A stretch of 53,660 bases of DNA from Mycobacterium ostraviense (GCF_002705925.1 NZ_NKRE01000001.1:3505946-3559605), one strand, 5' to 3'; counted from the first letter of the stretch, positions 16,957 to 26,560 are shown. Numbers and translations: made by a program. Notes: generated from the letters alone by a model not told the origin.

Positions 16957-17232
16957 ATGAAGCAACGATTCATGTCCGCTGCAGCGACAGTCGCTATCAC
17001 CGCCGGTTTAGGGCTGGCCGGCTTAGGTGCGGCTGCGAGCGTTCAAGCAAAGCCTGGCCCGCTTCCGAGCGACCCGCCGTGGTGCGGGTGGAACTCGTTC
17101 TGCTACGGCGGCGGCCACGGAGGCCACGGCGGCGGCCACGGAGGCTACGGCGGCGGCCACCGCGGTGGCCACGGCGGTGGCCATGGAGGCTACGGCGGCG
17201 GCGGCCACGGCGGTGGCCACGGAGGCCATTAG
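16957..17232 (+). CDS. Gly/His-rich exported protein, copy 1
   Basis: This small protein (91 aa) starts MKQRFMSAAATVAITAGLGL, a good signal sequence ending near VQA-KPGP. The mature part reads PLPSDPPWCGWNSFCYGG and then a tail of GGH and GGY repeats with nine His residues. The mature N-terminal pattern (PLP.DP.WC.G) is shared with the protein at 42502-42771. The tail could bind copper, zinc or nickel outside the membrane; this is inference. An in-frame start at 16888 is possible but would put 23 residues before the signal peptide. Its position after an LpqS-like gene with a copper-type operator supports a metal role. Confidence 0.65.
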   Translation: MKQRFMSAAATVAITAGLGLAGLGAAASVQAKPGPLPSDPPWCGWNSFCYGGGHGGHGGGHGGYGGGHRGGHGGGHGGYGGGGHGGGHGGH

Positions 17233-17290
17233 GAATATTGCTACGCAGTGCGCGACGGGCTCGTCCGCGCGCTCGAGGTGCTAAGGGCGC

Positions 17291-17323
17291 GCCGCGCGCG
17301 GTCCTGACGGGACCGCGCGCGGC
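17291..17323 (+). terminator. Strong GC hairpin, probable terminator
   Basis: Two perfectly complementary 14-base arms (GCCGCGCGCGGTCC at 17291-17304 and its reverse complement at 17310-17323) enclose the loop TGACG. It lies 59 bp after the Gly/His-rich gene and 148 bp before the kstR2 operator, so it would insulate the island from the kstR2 operon. No U tract follows. Confidence 0.65.
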
Positions 17324-17470
17324 CGCCTGTCGGCTGCCAGGGTGGTGGGACCACCGTTTTGCCATGAGTTGGGAGCGGTTGTTTCCAGTCGCGGGCCCTG
17401 GGTCATAGTGACCGATGATGGTGCTGCCGGTCTATCGGACGGAGTCGGACGGCGAGGCTCTCGTTGGCCG

Positions 17471-17484
17471 AGCAAGCGCTTGGT
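17471..17484. promoter_or_regulatory. KstR2 operator upstream of kstR2
   Basis: AGCAAGCGCTTGGT matches ANCAAGNNCTTGNT exactly and its core is a perfect palindrome. It ends 15 bases before the kstR2 ATG, which implies autoregulation of kstR2-fadA6. Confidence 0.9.
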
Positions 17485-17499
17485 TGATAGTCTGGTCGG

Positions 17500-18102
17500 A
17501 TGGACCGAGTGGCCGGTCAGGCTATTAGCCGGCGAGACGAGTTGCTGGAGCTCGCCGCGGCCATGTTCGCCGAGCGCGGCCTGCGCGCTACCACCGTGCG
17601 CGACATCGCCGACGGTGCCGGCATCCTCTCCGGCAGCCTGTATCACCATTTCTCCTCCAAGGAGGAGATGGTCGACGAGCTGCTGCGCGGGTTCCTCGAC
17701 TGGCTGTTTACCCGCTACCGCGAAATCGTGGACACCGAGCCCAATCCGCTGGAACGGCTCAAGGGGCTGTTCATGGCGTCGTTCGAGGCGATTGAGCATC
17801 GGCACGCCCAAGTCGTCATCTACCAGGACGAAGCCCAGCGACTGTCGTCGCAGCCCCGGTTCTCCTATCTCGAGGACCGCAACAAGCAGCAACGCAAAAT
17901 GTGGGTGGCAGTGCTCAAGCAGGGCATCGCGGAGGGCTACTTCCGGCCCGACCTCGACGTCGACTTGGTCTACCGCTTCATCCGGGACACCACTTGGGTA
18001 TCGGTGCGCTGGTATCAGCCAGGCGGACCGCTCACCGCCGAGCAGGTGGGTCAGAAATACCTCGCCATTGTTCTTGGCGGGATCACGAGAGAAGGAGTGT
18101 GA
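17500..18102 (+). CDS. kstR2: TetR repressor KstR2
   Basis: KstR2 (200 aa, as in M. tuberculosis) is the TetR-family repressor of the HIP-degradation regulon, released by HIP-CoA made by FadD3. The DNA-binding domain is at residues 10-60: LLELAAAMFAERGLRATTVR, then DIADGAGILSGSLYHHFSSK, the helix-turn-helix. The remainder is the helical ligand/dimer domain. The gene sits just downstream of its own consensus operator, and matching operators occur at 13943 and 26532, so all three KstR2-dependent promoters of the region are visible here. fadA6 starts one base after its stop codon. Confidence 0.95.
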   Translation: MDRVAGQAISRRDELLELAAAMFAERGLRATTVRDIADGAGILSGSLYHHFSSKEEMVDELLRGFLDWLFTRYREIVDTEPNPLERLKGLFMASFEAIEHRHAQVVIYQDEAQRLSSQPRFSYLEDRNKQQRKMWVAVLKQGIAEGYFRPDLDVDLVYRFIRDTTWVSVRWYQPGGPLTAEQVGQKYLAIVLGGITREGV

Positions 18103-18103
18103 C

Positions 18104-19255
18104 ATGCCCGAGGCGTATGTCGTCGAGGCCGTGCGAACAGCGGTCGGTAAGCGCAACGGATCACTCGCCGGCGTGCACCCGCTCGACCTGGGGGCCGGTG
18201 TATTCCGAGGCCTGTTCGAGCGCGTCGACGTCGACCCGGCCGCGGTCGAGGATGTGATCGTCGGTTGTGTGGACGCCGTCGGCGGACAGGCCGGCAACAT
18301 CGGCCGGCTGGCGTGGCTGGCCGCGGGGTATCCGGAAGAGGTTCCGGGCGTCACCGTGGACCGGCAATGCGGCTCCAGTCAGCAGGCTATTTCCTTTGGC
18401 GCACAAGCGATTATGGCGGGTACGGCCGACATCATCGTGGCCGGCGGCATCCAGAACATGAGTCAGATCCCGATCTCGTCGGCCATGGAGGTTGGCAAGC
18501 AATTCGGGTTCAGCTCGCCGACGGCCGAGTCGAAAGGCTGGCAGCACCGCTACGGCGACGAGGAAATCTCGCAGTTCCGCGGTGCGGAGCTGATTGCCGA
18601 TCGCTGGAACCTCTCTCGTGAGGAGATGGAGCGGTTCGCGCTCGGCAGTCACGAGCGTGCGTTCTCCGCAATCAGGGCAGGGCATTTCGACAACGAGATC
18701 GTGGCGGTGGGCGACTTCCGCCTGGACGAGGGACCTCGTGAGACATCGCTGGAAAAAATGGCCGGACTGCCGACCCTCGTCGACGGCGGCCGGCTGACCG
18801 CCGCGCTGGCCAGCCAGATCTCCGACGGCGCCAGCGCGGTGCTGCTGGCCTCCGAGCGAGCCGTCAAGGACCACAACTTGACCCCGCGGGCGCGTATTCA
18901 CCACATCAGTGCACGCGGTGCCGATCCGGTGTTCATGCTGACGGGCCCGATACCGGCCACGCGTTATGCGCTGGAGAAGACCGGGCTTTCCATCGACGAC
19001 ATCGACGTCGTGGAAATCAACGAGGCGTTCGCGCCGGTTGTCTTGGCCTGGCTCAAGGAAATCAAGGCCGACCCGGAGAAGGTCAATCCCAACGGCGGTG
19101 CGATCGCACTGGGTCATCCGTTGGGAGCCACCGGCGCCAAGCTGTTCACCACCATGCTCAACGAGCTCGAGCGCATCGGCGGTCGCTATGGGTTGCAGAC
19201 CATGTGCGAGGGCGGCGGCACGGCCAACGTGACGATCATCGAGCGCCTCCTCTAA
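18104..19255 (+). CDS. fadA6: Thiolase FadA6
   Basis: FadA6 (383 aa) is a thiolase of the acetyl-CoA acetyltransferase family that acts late in HIP degradation, after ring C opening. The nucleophile Cys is in VTVDRQCGSSQQAI, the NEAFAP motif and GGAIALGHPLGATGAK with the active His are present, and the second Cys is in MCEGGGTANV, where most thiolases have CxGGG. The ATG at 18104 is one base after the kstR2 stop, so they form one operon. A longer frame from 17342 overlaps kstR2 in another frame and is rejected. Confidence 0.93.
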   Translation: MPEAYVVEAVRTAVGKRNGSLAGVHPLDLGAGVFRGLFERVDVDPAAVEDVIVGCVDAVGGQAGNIGRLAWLAAGYPEEVPGVTVDRQCGSSQQAISFGAQAIMAGTADIIVAGGIQNMSQIPISSAMEVGKQFGFSSPTAESKGWQHRYGDEEISQFRGAELIADRWNLSREEMERFALGSHERAFSAIRAGHFDNEIVAVGDFRLDEGPRETSLEKMAGLPTLVDGGRLTAALASQISDGASAVLLASERAVKDHNLTPRARIHHISARGADPVFMLTGPIPATRYALEKTGLSIDDIDVVEINEAFAPVVLAWLKEIKADPEKVNPNGGAIALGHPLGATGAKLFTTMLNELERIGGRYGLQTMCEGGGTANVTIIERLL

Positions 19256-19365
19256 CCTGCGCCGAGTATGAACCACACGACGCCTCGTCGGCGTGTCCCG
19301 TCGTGGGATGCACAATCGGCGGGGCTGTCGGTGCGGGTGTCGGTGGGTGCTGTCACCATTCGGCC

Positions 19366-19941
19366 ATGAGCGAACCCGGTTGGCCGATCTTGGGTGCGGA
19401 GGCATTGGCGGGGCGGCCATTCCGGAGCGGGCCATGCGCGATGTACGAACGCGTCTACCCGGGCGTCTACGTCCCGTCCGGCATCGAGCTGACCGCGAGC
19501 CAGCGCGCACACGCCGCATGGCTGTGGTAGCGGCGGCGCGCGGTGGTCGCCGGCAATTCGGCGGCGGCCTTACTCGGCGCGAAATGGGCGCCGGCCGCGC
19601 TGGCGCATGCCAATCGACGGCCCCCGGCTGGTATCACCGTGCAGACCGAGACGGTGCTTCCCACCGAGATGCTGACGGTTGATGGAATCCCGGTCACCAG
19701 CCCGGCCCGCACGGCCTTCGACATCGGGCGGCGAACGACAAGCCGACTGTAAGCGGTCCAACGGCTCGACTCGTTGGCCAACGCGACCGACGTCAAGGTC
19801 GCCGACGTGGATGCCGTCATCGCCGACCATCCGGGCGCGCGGGGCCTGCTTCGGCTGCGACGGGTGCTGCCGCTGGTCGATGGCGGAACCATCAGTAGCC
19901 GGGTAGGCGTGACGGTGCCCAACGGCAGGGCCACCCAGTGA
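19366..19941 (+). pseudogene. Decayed AbiEi/DUF559-type gene (Rv3555c position)
   Basis: The frame begins MSEPGWPILGAEALAG and matches the intact gene at 41171-42010 over its length: YPGVYVPSGIEL, AAWLW, VVAGNSAAALLG, VDGIPVTSPARTAFDI, ATDVKVADVDAVIADHPGARGLLR. It is interrupted by in-frame stops at 19528-19530 (TAG) and 19750-19752 (TAA). After LPLVDGG the family sequence stops and the C-terminal nuclease domain is missing. In M. tuberculosis Rv3555c, of the same family, lies at this place next to fadA6. The frame ends at 19941, where it runs into the antisense of a truncated membrane gene. Confidence 0.8.
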
Positions 19942-20270
19942 GCCCACCGGGCGGCAACGCCACCCGCGTGAGATCCCAACCCGGACAGGATGATGAGCAC
20001 CGTAAGAGCGACCACCATGACGGTCAGCGCAGGACGCTGGTGCCTACCGGTGCGCTCGCTGCGCAGGCACGACAGCTCCCAGGCCACCGCCGCCGGCGCC
20101 GCCGACCCCAGGGGCACGATGTCGCGGGCGTGCCACAGCCCGCACAGCGCCGCACAAGCCACCACCACCACCGCCGGTCCGGTGACCAGCGGCGGCCACA
20201 CCGCCCTCGATAACCGCCGCCACCCGTCGGCGATGCCAACGGCGATCAGCAGAACGGCGACGGCGCTCAC
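19467..20270 (-). pseudogene. SatD-partner membrane protein, truncated
   Basis: The leftward frame starts with GTG at 20270, overlapping the satD-like stop (GTGA). The first about 127 residues look like a real membrane protein: three to four hydrophobic segments (AVLLIAVGIA; AVVVVACAALCGLW; TVMVVALTVLIILSGL) and GGVAARWAHWVALPLG. After TPTRLLM (near 19890) the composition changes to Ser/Arg/Thr-rich sequence that is simply the antisense of the decayed gene at 19366-19941. The 3' part of the membrane gene has therefore been lost in a deletion. The N-terminal part may still be made; function unknown. Confidence 0.6.
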
Positions 20271-20914
20271 GTGATGCTCCGAAGATATTGGGAAGCAAGG
20301 ACAATCAGGTCCAAACCGTCACGGCTTGCGCGCTGGGACACCGCCGACGCGCTGATACCCTCGGCTACGGCGAGTTCCTTCTTGGTCAGCCCGTCCATCA
20401 AGCCCCTCACAATCCGCAACGACCTTTCGTCGAGCGATCCAAGCAGATGGTCCCGACAAATCAGGGCCGCGTTGACCGCCGCGACATCAGAGCGGGCGTC
20501 ATCCGGCGCCCGAAATGTGGTCCGCACCATCGCAAAGCCGGGCCGCTGCTGGATGTCGGCGGTATGTCTGATGGCGTCTCGCGCTGCCCACCAGCCCGGG
20601 CCGTCCTGGATCCCGGCGTCGGCGTCGAGGATCGTAACCGCGCCCCACCCGATCCCGAAGCGGACGTCGATCTCGGGAGCGAGCAGCAACCGCACTCGCA
20701 TGGCGGCGTCGATGGCAGCGCCGACGGTAGGGTAGCTGCCCTGGAACTCGTCGCCGACGGTGAACGCCGGTGCGCCGATCGCGCCGTCAGCGGCCTGCCG
20801 CAAAGCCGTTGCGAGGCGGCTATGCAGCGCCGACCGGTCACCGGCACGGCGGGACCCGACCACGTCGCCAATCACCGTTGCCCGAAGTGAAGCGCGATTC
20901 TTCAGACTGCCCAT
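20267..20914 (-). CDS. SatD-family protein with C-terminal helix-turn-helix
   Basis: This 215-residue protein fits the SatD family. The N-terminal domain has RATVIGDVVGSRRAGDR, FTVGDEFQGSYPTVGAAIDA and DVRFGIGWGAVTI. These recall, in order, the DLVGST, GDG and RIGIHTG blocks of class III nucleotidyl cyclase-like palm domains; that link is my inference. The C-terminus (LTKKELAVAEGISASAVSQR) looks like a sigma-region-4 type helix-turn-helix. The ATG at 20914 is preceded by a 10-bp inverted repeat at 20923-20953, probably its own operator. It is translationally coupled to the truncated membrane gene. The gene is not at this place in M. tuberculosis. Confidence 0.75.
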   Translation of the reverse strand: MGSLKNRASLRATVIGDVVGSRRAGDRSALHSRLATALRQAADGAIGAPAFTVGDEFQGSYPTVGAAIDAAMRVRLLLAPEIDVRFGIGWGAVTILDADAGIQDGPGWWAARDAIRHTADIQQRPGFAMVRTTFRAPDDARSDVAAVNAALICRDHLLGSLDERSLRIVRGLMDGLTKKELAVAEGISASAVSQRASRDGLDLIVLASQYLRSIT

Positions 20915-20922
20915 ATGAAGAT

Positions 20923-20953
20923 AATAGCTTAATTTCGCTCACGTTAAGCTATT
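20923..20953. promoter_or_regulatory. Inverted repeat upstream of the SatD-family gene
   Basis: AATAGCTTAA-N11-TTAAGCTATT is a perfect 10-bp inverted repeat, followed by a partial third copy (TTAGCTAA, overlapping the right arm). It stands out as an AT-rich pocket in GC-rich DNA, 9-39 bases upstream of the SatD-family start. It looks like an operator/promoter; the HTH of the SatD-family protein is a candidate binder. Confidence 0.7.
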
Positions 20954-20972
20954 AGCTAAATACCTGTGAGCG

Positions 20973-23024
20973 CTAGCGGTCGTAGTCGACGGATACGAAC
21001 GGTGTGGTCGGGTGCGACTGGCAGGTCAAGATGTAACCGGCGTCCAGCTCGGCCTGGCCGAGGGCGAAGTTGTGGTCCATCTCGACGTTGCCGTCGATCA
21101 GCTTGGCCCGGCAGGTTCCGCACGCGCCGCCCATGCAGGCGTACGGTGCATCGTCGCGTACCTGCAGCGCCCCCTCCAAAATCGAGTCACCAGGCACCAG
21201 GTCGAATGTCGCCGTCCGCCCGGACAGCGTGAAGGTGACGGTCGCCGCTTCGTAGGAATGTTCGGGGGCCGGGGAAGTGTCGTAGCCGTAGAACAGCTCG
21301 AGGTGAATGTGCTCGGGGTCTACGCAGTGCTCGATCAACGACTCGCGGACCGCAACGGTCATTTCCATTGGGCCGCAAATGAACCACTCGTCGACACTGT
21401 CCGGCTGCAGGCTGCCGGTCAGCCATTTGTTGAGTTTTTCCGCGTCGACGCGGCCCCGCAGCTCGGGAGTGTGCAACGGCTCGCTGGACAGCACATGCAG
21501 CACCTCCAGGCGGTCGGCATAGCGCGATTCCAGGCGGTCGAGCTCGGCCCGGAACATCGTCGATTCCTTGGTGCGGTTGCCGTAGATCAGCGTGAACCGG
21601 CTTTCGGTCTCGATCTCCAGCGTCGTCGCCAGGATGGACAGCACCGGGGTGATCCCGCTGCCAGCCACCAGGCCCACGTAGTGCTTGCGGTTCAGCGGAT
21701 GCAGCGGCGTGCCGAACCGACCGGTCGGGGTCATCAGCTCGAGCACGTCGCCGGCCTTGAGTTCGTTGGCCACGAACGTCGAAAAGGCGCCTCCGGGAAT
21801 GTGTTTCACGGCGATCCGCAACTGGGCACGGGTTGCCGGAGCGCAGATCGAGTAGTTGCGCCGAATTCCTTGGCCGCCCAGATCGGTACGCACCGTCACA
21901 TGCTGGCCCGGCTCGAAGCGGAACGCGTCCTGCAGCGCTTCGGGTACCGCGAACGTCACCAATGTGCTGTCGGCGGTGATCGGGTCGACCGAGGCGACCG
22001 GGATGCGGTGCAACACCGCGTGAGGGGAGCTGGACCGGGCCGGCATCCGCACCGGCAACAGCTTGGTGAGCCGGCCGTTGAGCTGCTTCCACTCCCGGAA
22101 CTCGGCCGGATTCAGTTGCTGGCCAAAGACTGTCGAGATCGCCGCATTGCGCTCCAGGTAGGCCTCTTCGTTGCGCTTCCACGTCCGTAGGTACCGGTAG
22201 AACGGCACCGACGGGTGCAGATGGTGCACCAGGTGGTAGTTCTGCGACAGCAGCACCGGGGTGAACAGCCACTCCGCGCCGACGCGGTTGCGGGTCGCCC
22301 GGTACCGGTTGGTGCGCTGGGTGTCCTCCAGCCCGTGGTGGGGCAGCCAGTCGAACCACCATGCCAGCACGGTGAGCCCGATGCGCTGCGGGATCAGGAA
22401 CACCACCGCAAGAGTCCAGAAATTTCCGGTGGCGATGGCGACGGCAAGGCCGGCCATGCTCACGGTGAACATCACCAGCGTCTCGGCGACTTCGGCGACG
22501 GGTCGGCTGCGGGCCCGGGGCAGGTAGTACTTGAGGTAGAAGTATTCGACCATCGGCCAGCGCAGCGGCAGCAGCCATGGCGAGCCGTGCGACGCGAACG
22601 TGTCCGGGTCCTGTTCGTCGTCGTTGGAGTGCCGGTGGTGCTGGATGTGGATGTATCCGAACGACGGGAAGGCGACCACCGGCCCGACAAAGAGCCACGC
22701 CAGTCGTCCGAACAATCCGTTGACCCAGCGGGTCGAGCTGATCGAGTAGTGCGACGCGTCATGCACCACGGTGAACATGACGAAGGTCACCGCGGCGTTG
22801 ACCGGAATTGTCGCCCAGAACGGCAACCATCCGTTGATGTAGCCGGCGGTCGACAGCACGAATGCCGTCAGCGCGGCCAGGAAGATCCCGACTGTTGGCA
22901 CCGCGAGTCTGGGTACCGACTCCCCGGGATCGGGCAGGGCATGGTGCGCGGACGAGTCGGGTGCCGCTTGGTCTAAGGTGCCGATGGTCGACATAGCTGA
23001 AGTAGCGTAGTCGACACGCGTCAA
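20973..23024 (-). CDS. fdxB: FdxB, desaturase-ferredoxin reductase fusion
   Basis: FdxB (683 aa; about 685 in M. tuberculosis) is a three-part fusion. Residues 1-340 are a membrane fatty acid desaturase/hydroxylase-like domain with the His boxes HDASH, HIQHHRH and HLVHHLH and several hydrophobic segments. Residues about 350-580 are an FNR-type reductase (RRNYSICAP for FAD, GSGITPVLSI for NAD). The C-terminal part is a 2Fe-2S ferredoxin (CMGGACGTCRAKL and a final Cys). It closes the leftward echA20-ipdA-ipdB-ipdC-fdxB operon, 52 bp after ipdC. The exact substrate is unknown; a self-sufficient di-iron oxygenase is expected from the domains. Confidence 0.9.
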   Translation of the reverse strand: MTRVDYATSAMSTIGTLDQAAPDSSAHHALPDPGESVPRLAVPTVGIFLAALTAFVLSTAGYINGWLPFWATIPVNAAVTFVMFTVVHDASHYSISSTRWVNGLFGRLAWLFVGPVVAFPSFGYIHIQHHRHSNDDEQDPDTFASHGSPWLLPLRWPMVEYFYLKYYLPRARSRPVAEVAETLVMFTVSMAGLAVAIATGNFWTLAVVFLIPQRIGLTVLAWWFDWLPHHGLEDTQRTNRYRATRNRVGAEWLFTPVLLSQNYHLVHHLHPSVPFYRYLRTWKRNEEAYLERNAAISTVFGQQLNPAEFREWKQLNGRLTKLLPVRMPARSSSPHAVLHRIPVASVDPITADSTLVTFAVPEALQDAFRFEPGQHVTVRTDLGGQGIRRNYSICAPATRAQLRIAVKHIPGGAFSTFVANELKAGDVLELMTPTGRFGTPLHPLNRKHYVGLVAGSGITPVLSILATTLEIETESRFTLIYGNRTKESTMFRAELDRLESRYADRLEVLHVLSSEPLHTPELRGRVDAEKLNKWLTGSLQPDSVDEWFICGPMEMTVAVRESLIEHCVDPEHIHLELFYGYDTSPAPEHSYEAATVTFTLSGRTATFDLVPGDSILEGALQVRDDAPYACMGGACGTCRAKLIDGNVEMDHNFALGQAELDAGYILTCQSHPTTPFVSVDYDR

Positions 23025-23076
23025 CTACTCCACCAGCGCCGATGCACGGGCCGGTGACCCACCGCTCGGCAGCCGT

Positions 23077-24147
23077 TCAGTCGGCTACCAACGCCGACGC
23101 CGCCCGCAGGTGCGCGACGGCGTCGCACACGATCGTCTCGATCAATTCCGCGCACGACGGCAGGTCGTCGAGGATGCCCGCAACCTGGCCCGACGCCAGC
23201 ACCCCGGCATCGGTGTTGCCATCGACCAGGCCGGCCTTGAGCAGCATCGGGGTGTTGGCCGCCATCACCACCTGCGACCAGGTCAATTCCTTGCCGTGGC
23301 GCATGGCCAGGCCGTCGCGGATCATCGATCGCCAGCTCATCTGCGACATCTTCTTGAATTTGGCGGCATTTCGCACTGCGGCGGTGAAACCCCTTACCCG
23401 CGAACCGCTTTCTAGCTTCTCGACCAGACCCGTGCGCAGCACCCGGTGCGGCATGCCGTCGACGCGGGTGGTGACGACGGTGCCATCCAGTGCGGCCTGA
23501 AGATAGCGCTGTTTCACCGCGTCGGGCACGGTGGAATCCGACGTCAGCAGAAACCGGGTGCCCATGGCAACCCCAGCCGCGCCGTACGACAGCGCTGCGG
23601 CTAGCCCGCGCCCGTCGAAGAAACCGCCCGCGGCGATCACCGGGATGCCGGTGCCCCGCACGGCGTTCAGGACCGACGGCAGCAGCAGCGTGGTCGCCAC
23701 CGGTCCGGTGTGGCCGCCGCCCTCGCCGCCCTGCACGATCATCGCGTCGGCGCCCCACGCCGCGACCTTGCGGGCGTGTTTGGCCGCTCCAATCGACGGG
23801 ATGACCACTGCGCCGGCCTCTTTCAGCCGGGCGATCAACTCGGGTTTGGGCGCCAGGGCGAACGAGGCGACATTGACACCCTCGCGGATCATCAACTCGA
23901 CGCGGTCCGGCGCGTCGGCGGCGTCGGCGCGGATGTTGACCCCGAACGGCTTGTCGGTGGCGGCCTTGACTTTGCCGATGGCCGTCGCCAATTCGTCCAG
24001 GGTCATGGTGGCCGACGCCAGGATGCCGAGGCCGCCCGCGTTGGCGGTGGCCGACACCAGTCGGGCGCCGGCCACCCAGCCCATGCCGGTCTGCACCACC
24101 GGATGCTCGACGCCGACCAGCTCGGTCAGCGGGGTCTTGAGCCGCAC
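23077..24147 (-). CDS. ipdC: IpdC, flavin-dependent HIP-CoA pathway oxidoreductase
   Basis: IpdC (356 aa; 355 in M. tuberculosis) belongs to the nitronate monooxygenase/2-nitropropane dioxygenase family of FMN barrels. Typical blocks are PVVQTGMGWVAGARLVSATANAGGLG near the N-terminus (written here across its two strands), then GADAMIVQGGEGGGHTG and AAGGFFDGRGLAAALSYGAAGVAMGT for phosphate binding. It is required for HIP catabolism before ring opening by EchA20 and IpdAB. The start is GTG at 24147, which overlaps the last base of the ipdB TAG stop. Confidence 0.92.
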   Translation of the reverse strand: MRLKTPLTELVGVEHPVVQTGMGWVAGARLVSATANAGGLGILASATMTLDELATAIGKVKAATDKPFGVNIRADAADAPDRVELMIREGVNVASFALAPKPELIARLKEAGAVVIPSIGAAKHARKVAAWGADAMIVQGGEGGGHTGPVATTLLLPSVLNAVRGTGIPVIAAGGFFDGRGLAAALSYGAAGVAMGTRFLLTSDSTVPDAVKQRYLQAALDGTVVTTRVDGMPHRVLRTGLVEKLESGSRVRGFTAAVRNAAKFKKMSQMSWRSMIRDGLAMRHGKELTWSQVVMAANTPMLLKAGLVDGNTDAGVLASGQVAGILDDLPSCAELIETIVCDAVAHLRAASALVAD

Positions 24148-24883
24148 TATCGAATCTCTCTATCGCGCAACGCCTTCGGATCGATGACCTCGCGGATGAG
24201 CCGCAGCTCGTCGTCCGTCGGTTGCCGGGATTCGTCGGCGTCGCCGAGACCGTGCACCTCGAATGAGGTGGCTTCGCGGACGTCGTTGGGCGCGACGCCG
24301 GGGTGCAGGGACACCGCGTGCATGGTGTGGTCCGGGCCGCCGAAGGCGAACACGCCGAGGTTGGTCACCACCCGGTAGACGTTGACGAACCGGAATGCCG
24401 GGTTGCCGGGGTCGACCTTGTCGTAGCCGATGCCGGAGACGATGTCGACGGTGTCGCTGAACACCCGCTTCGAGTGATTGCCGACCCAGTAACTGGTGGC
24501 GTGATTGATGGTGTTGCCGGGCGAGCCGCGGACCCCGAACATCTGCCGGGTCGGGTGCTGCAGCGGCCCGAACGCCGAGATGTTCTGGTTGCCATAGCGG
24601 TCAACCTGATTGGCGCCCATCACCACATGGCGTCGGCCCCAGGCCAGCGTCTCGAACACCCGGCCGAACGGCATCCAGCCTTCGACGGCTCCGGTCTTGC
24701 CGAGCGGCGGGGTGTCGGCGAGCAGCTGCGCCTCGCCGTCGGTGAGCAGGATGTCCGGGGAAAAGGTCAGCCGCGCCAGCCGCGCCCCGACCGAGGCCAT
24801 GGTGGTCATCGGACTGACCATGATCTCGCCTGCGTCCCGGAACAATTCGGCGCAGGCGACCGCGCATATCTCGGCCCGGGTGC

Positions 24884-24887
<4 letters not shown>
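24147..24887 (-). CDS. ipdB: IpdB, COCHEA-CoA hydrolase beta subunit
   Basis: IpdB (246 aa) is the beta subunit of the IpdAB ring-opening hydrolase. The protein has the CoA-transferase family I fold (glutaconate CoA-transferase-like) but acts as a carbon-carbon hydrolase that opens ring C of COCHEA-CoA. Recognisable blocks are GARLARLTFSPDILLTDGEA, GWMPFGRVFETLAWGRRHVV and GANQVDRYGNQN. The ATG at 24887 overlaps the ipdA stop (ATGA), so the two subunits are coupled in translation, as expected for a fixed heteromer. Confidence 0.93.
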
Positions 24888-25755
<868 letters not shown>

Positions 25756-25759
<4 letters not shown>

Positions 25760-26499
25760 GACTTCTTCACGAACGCGTCGCGGTGCTCGTCGGACACCCC
25801 CGCCAGGTTGAGCTCGAAGGTAAAGCCTTGCTCCATGCGGTAACTCGAGTTGACCCGTTGCACGTCGATGAAGTTGAGCGCCTCCTTGGCGGCGCGGATG
25901 ACCCGGGTGTCCTTGGCAGCGATGTCCCGCGCCACCCGCAGGGCCGCCTCGTCGAGTTCGGCGCGGGGCACCACCTCGTGCACCGAGCCGAAGTGATGCA
26001 ACGTGGCGGCGTCCACGGTGGTGGCGGTGAAGAACAGCCGTCGCATCATGTGCTGCGGAACCAGCCGTGACAGATGGGTCGCCGCGCCGAGCGCGCCGCG
26101 CTCCACCTCCGGCAGCCCGAACCTGGCGTCGTCGGAGGCCACGATGACATCGGAGTTGCCGACCAGGCCGATGCCGCCGCCCACACAGAATCCGTTGACG
26201 GCGGCGATCACCGGCACCGCGCATTCGTAGACGGCGCGGAACGCGGCAAAGCAGCCGCGGTTGGCGTCGATCAGCGCGGTGAACCCCTCCGTCCGCTGCA
26301 TTTCCTTGATGTCCACACCGGCGTTGAAGCCGCGGCCCTCGGCGCGCAGGATCACCGCGTGGGTCTCGGGGTCGGCGCCCGCGGCCGTGACGGCCTCGGC
26401 GAGGTCGAACCAGCCGCGTGACGGGATGGCGTTGACGGGCGGGTAGTCGACGGTGACCGCGACTATGCCCGGCTCGAGGGTGGCGGATGTGATTGTCAA
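25756..26499 (-). CDS. echA20: EchA20, enoyl-CoA hydratase-family ring D hydrolase
   Basis: EchA20 (247 aa) is a crotonase-fold enzyme that opens ring D of the HIP-CoA-derived intermediate by a retro-Claisen-type hydrolysis. Seen are AEGRGFNAGVDIKEMQ (oxyanion hole and CoA site), VIAAVNGFCVGGGIGL and GLPEVERGALGAATHLSRL. The chosen start is TTG at 26499 (protein MTITSATLEPGIVAVTV), preceded by AGGAAG, because it gives exactly the M. tuberculosis length; there is no ATG nearby. The frame runs open further upstream through the KstR2 operator, which argues against a longer form. It is the first gene of the leftward operon. Confidence 0.92.
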
Positions 26500-26531
26500 T
26501 TGGCACTTCCTGTCGGAAATCCGGGTACCTG

Positions 26532-26545
26532 AGCAAGCACTTGCT
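26532..26545. promoter_or_regulatory. KstR2 operator between echA20 and the SDR genes
   Basis: AGCAAGCACTTGCT matches ANCAAGNNCTTGNT. It is 33 bases upstream of echA20 and 16 bases upstream of the rightward SDR gene, so one site serves both directions, as at 13943. Confidence 0.9.
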
Positions 26546-26560
26546 TGGTACGCTAGCACA

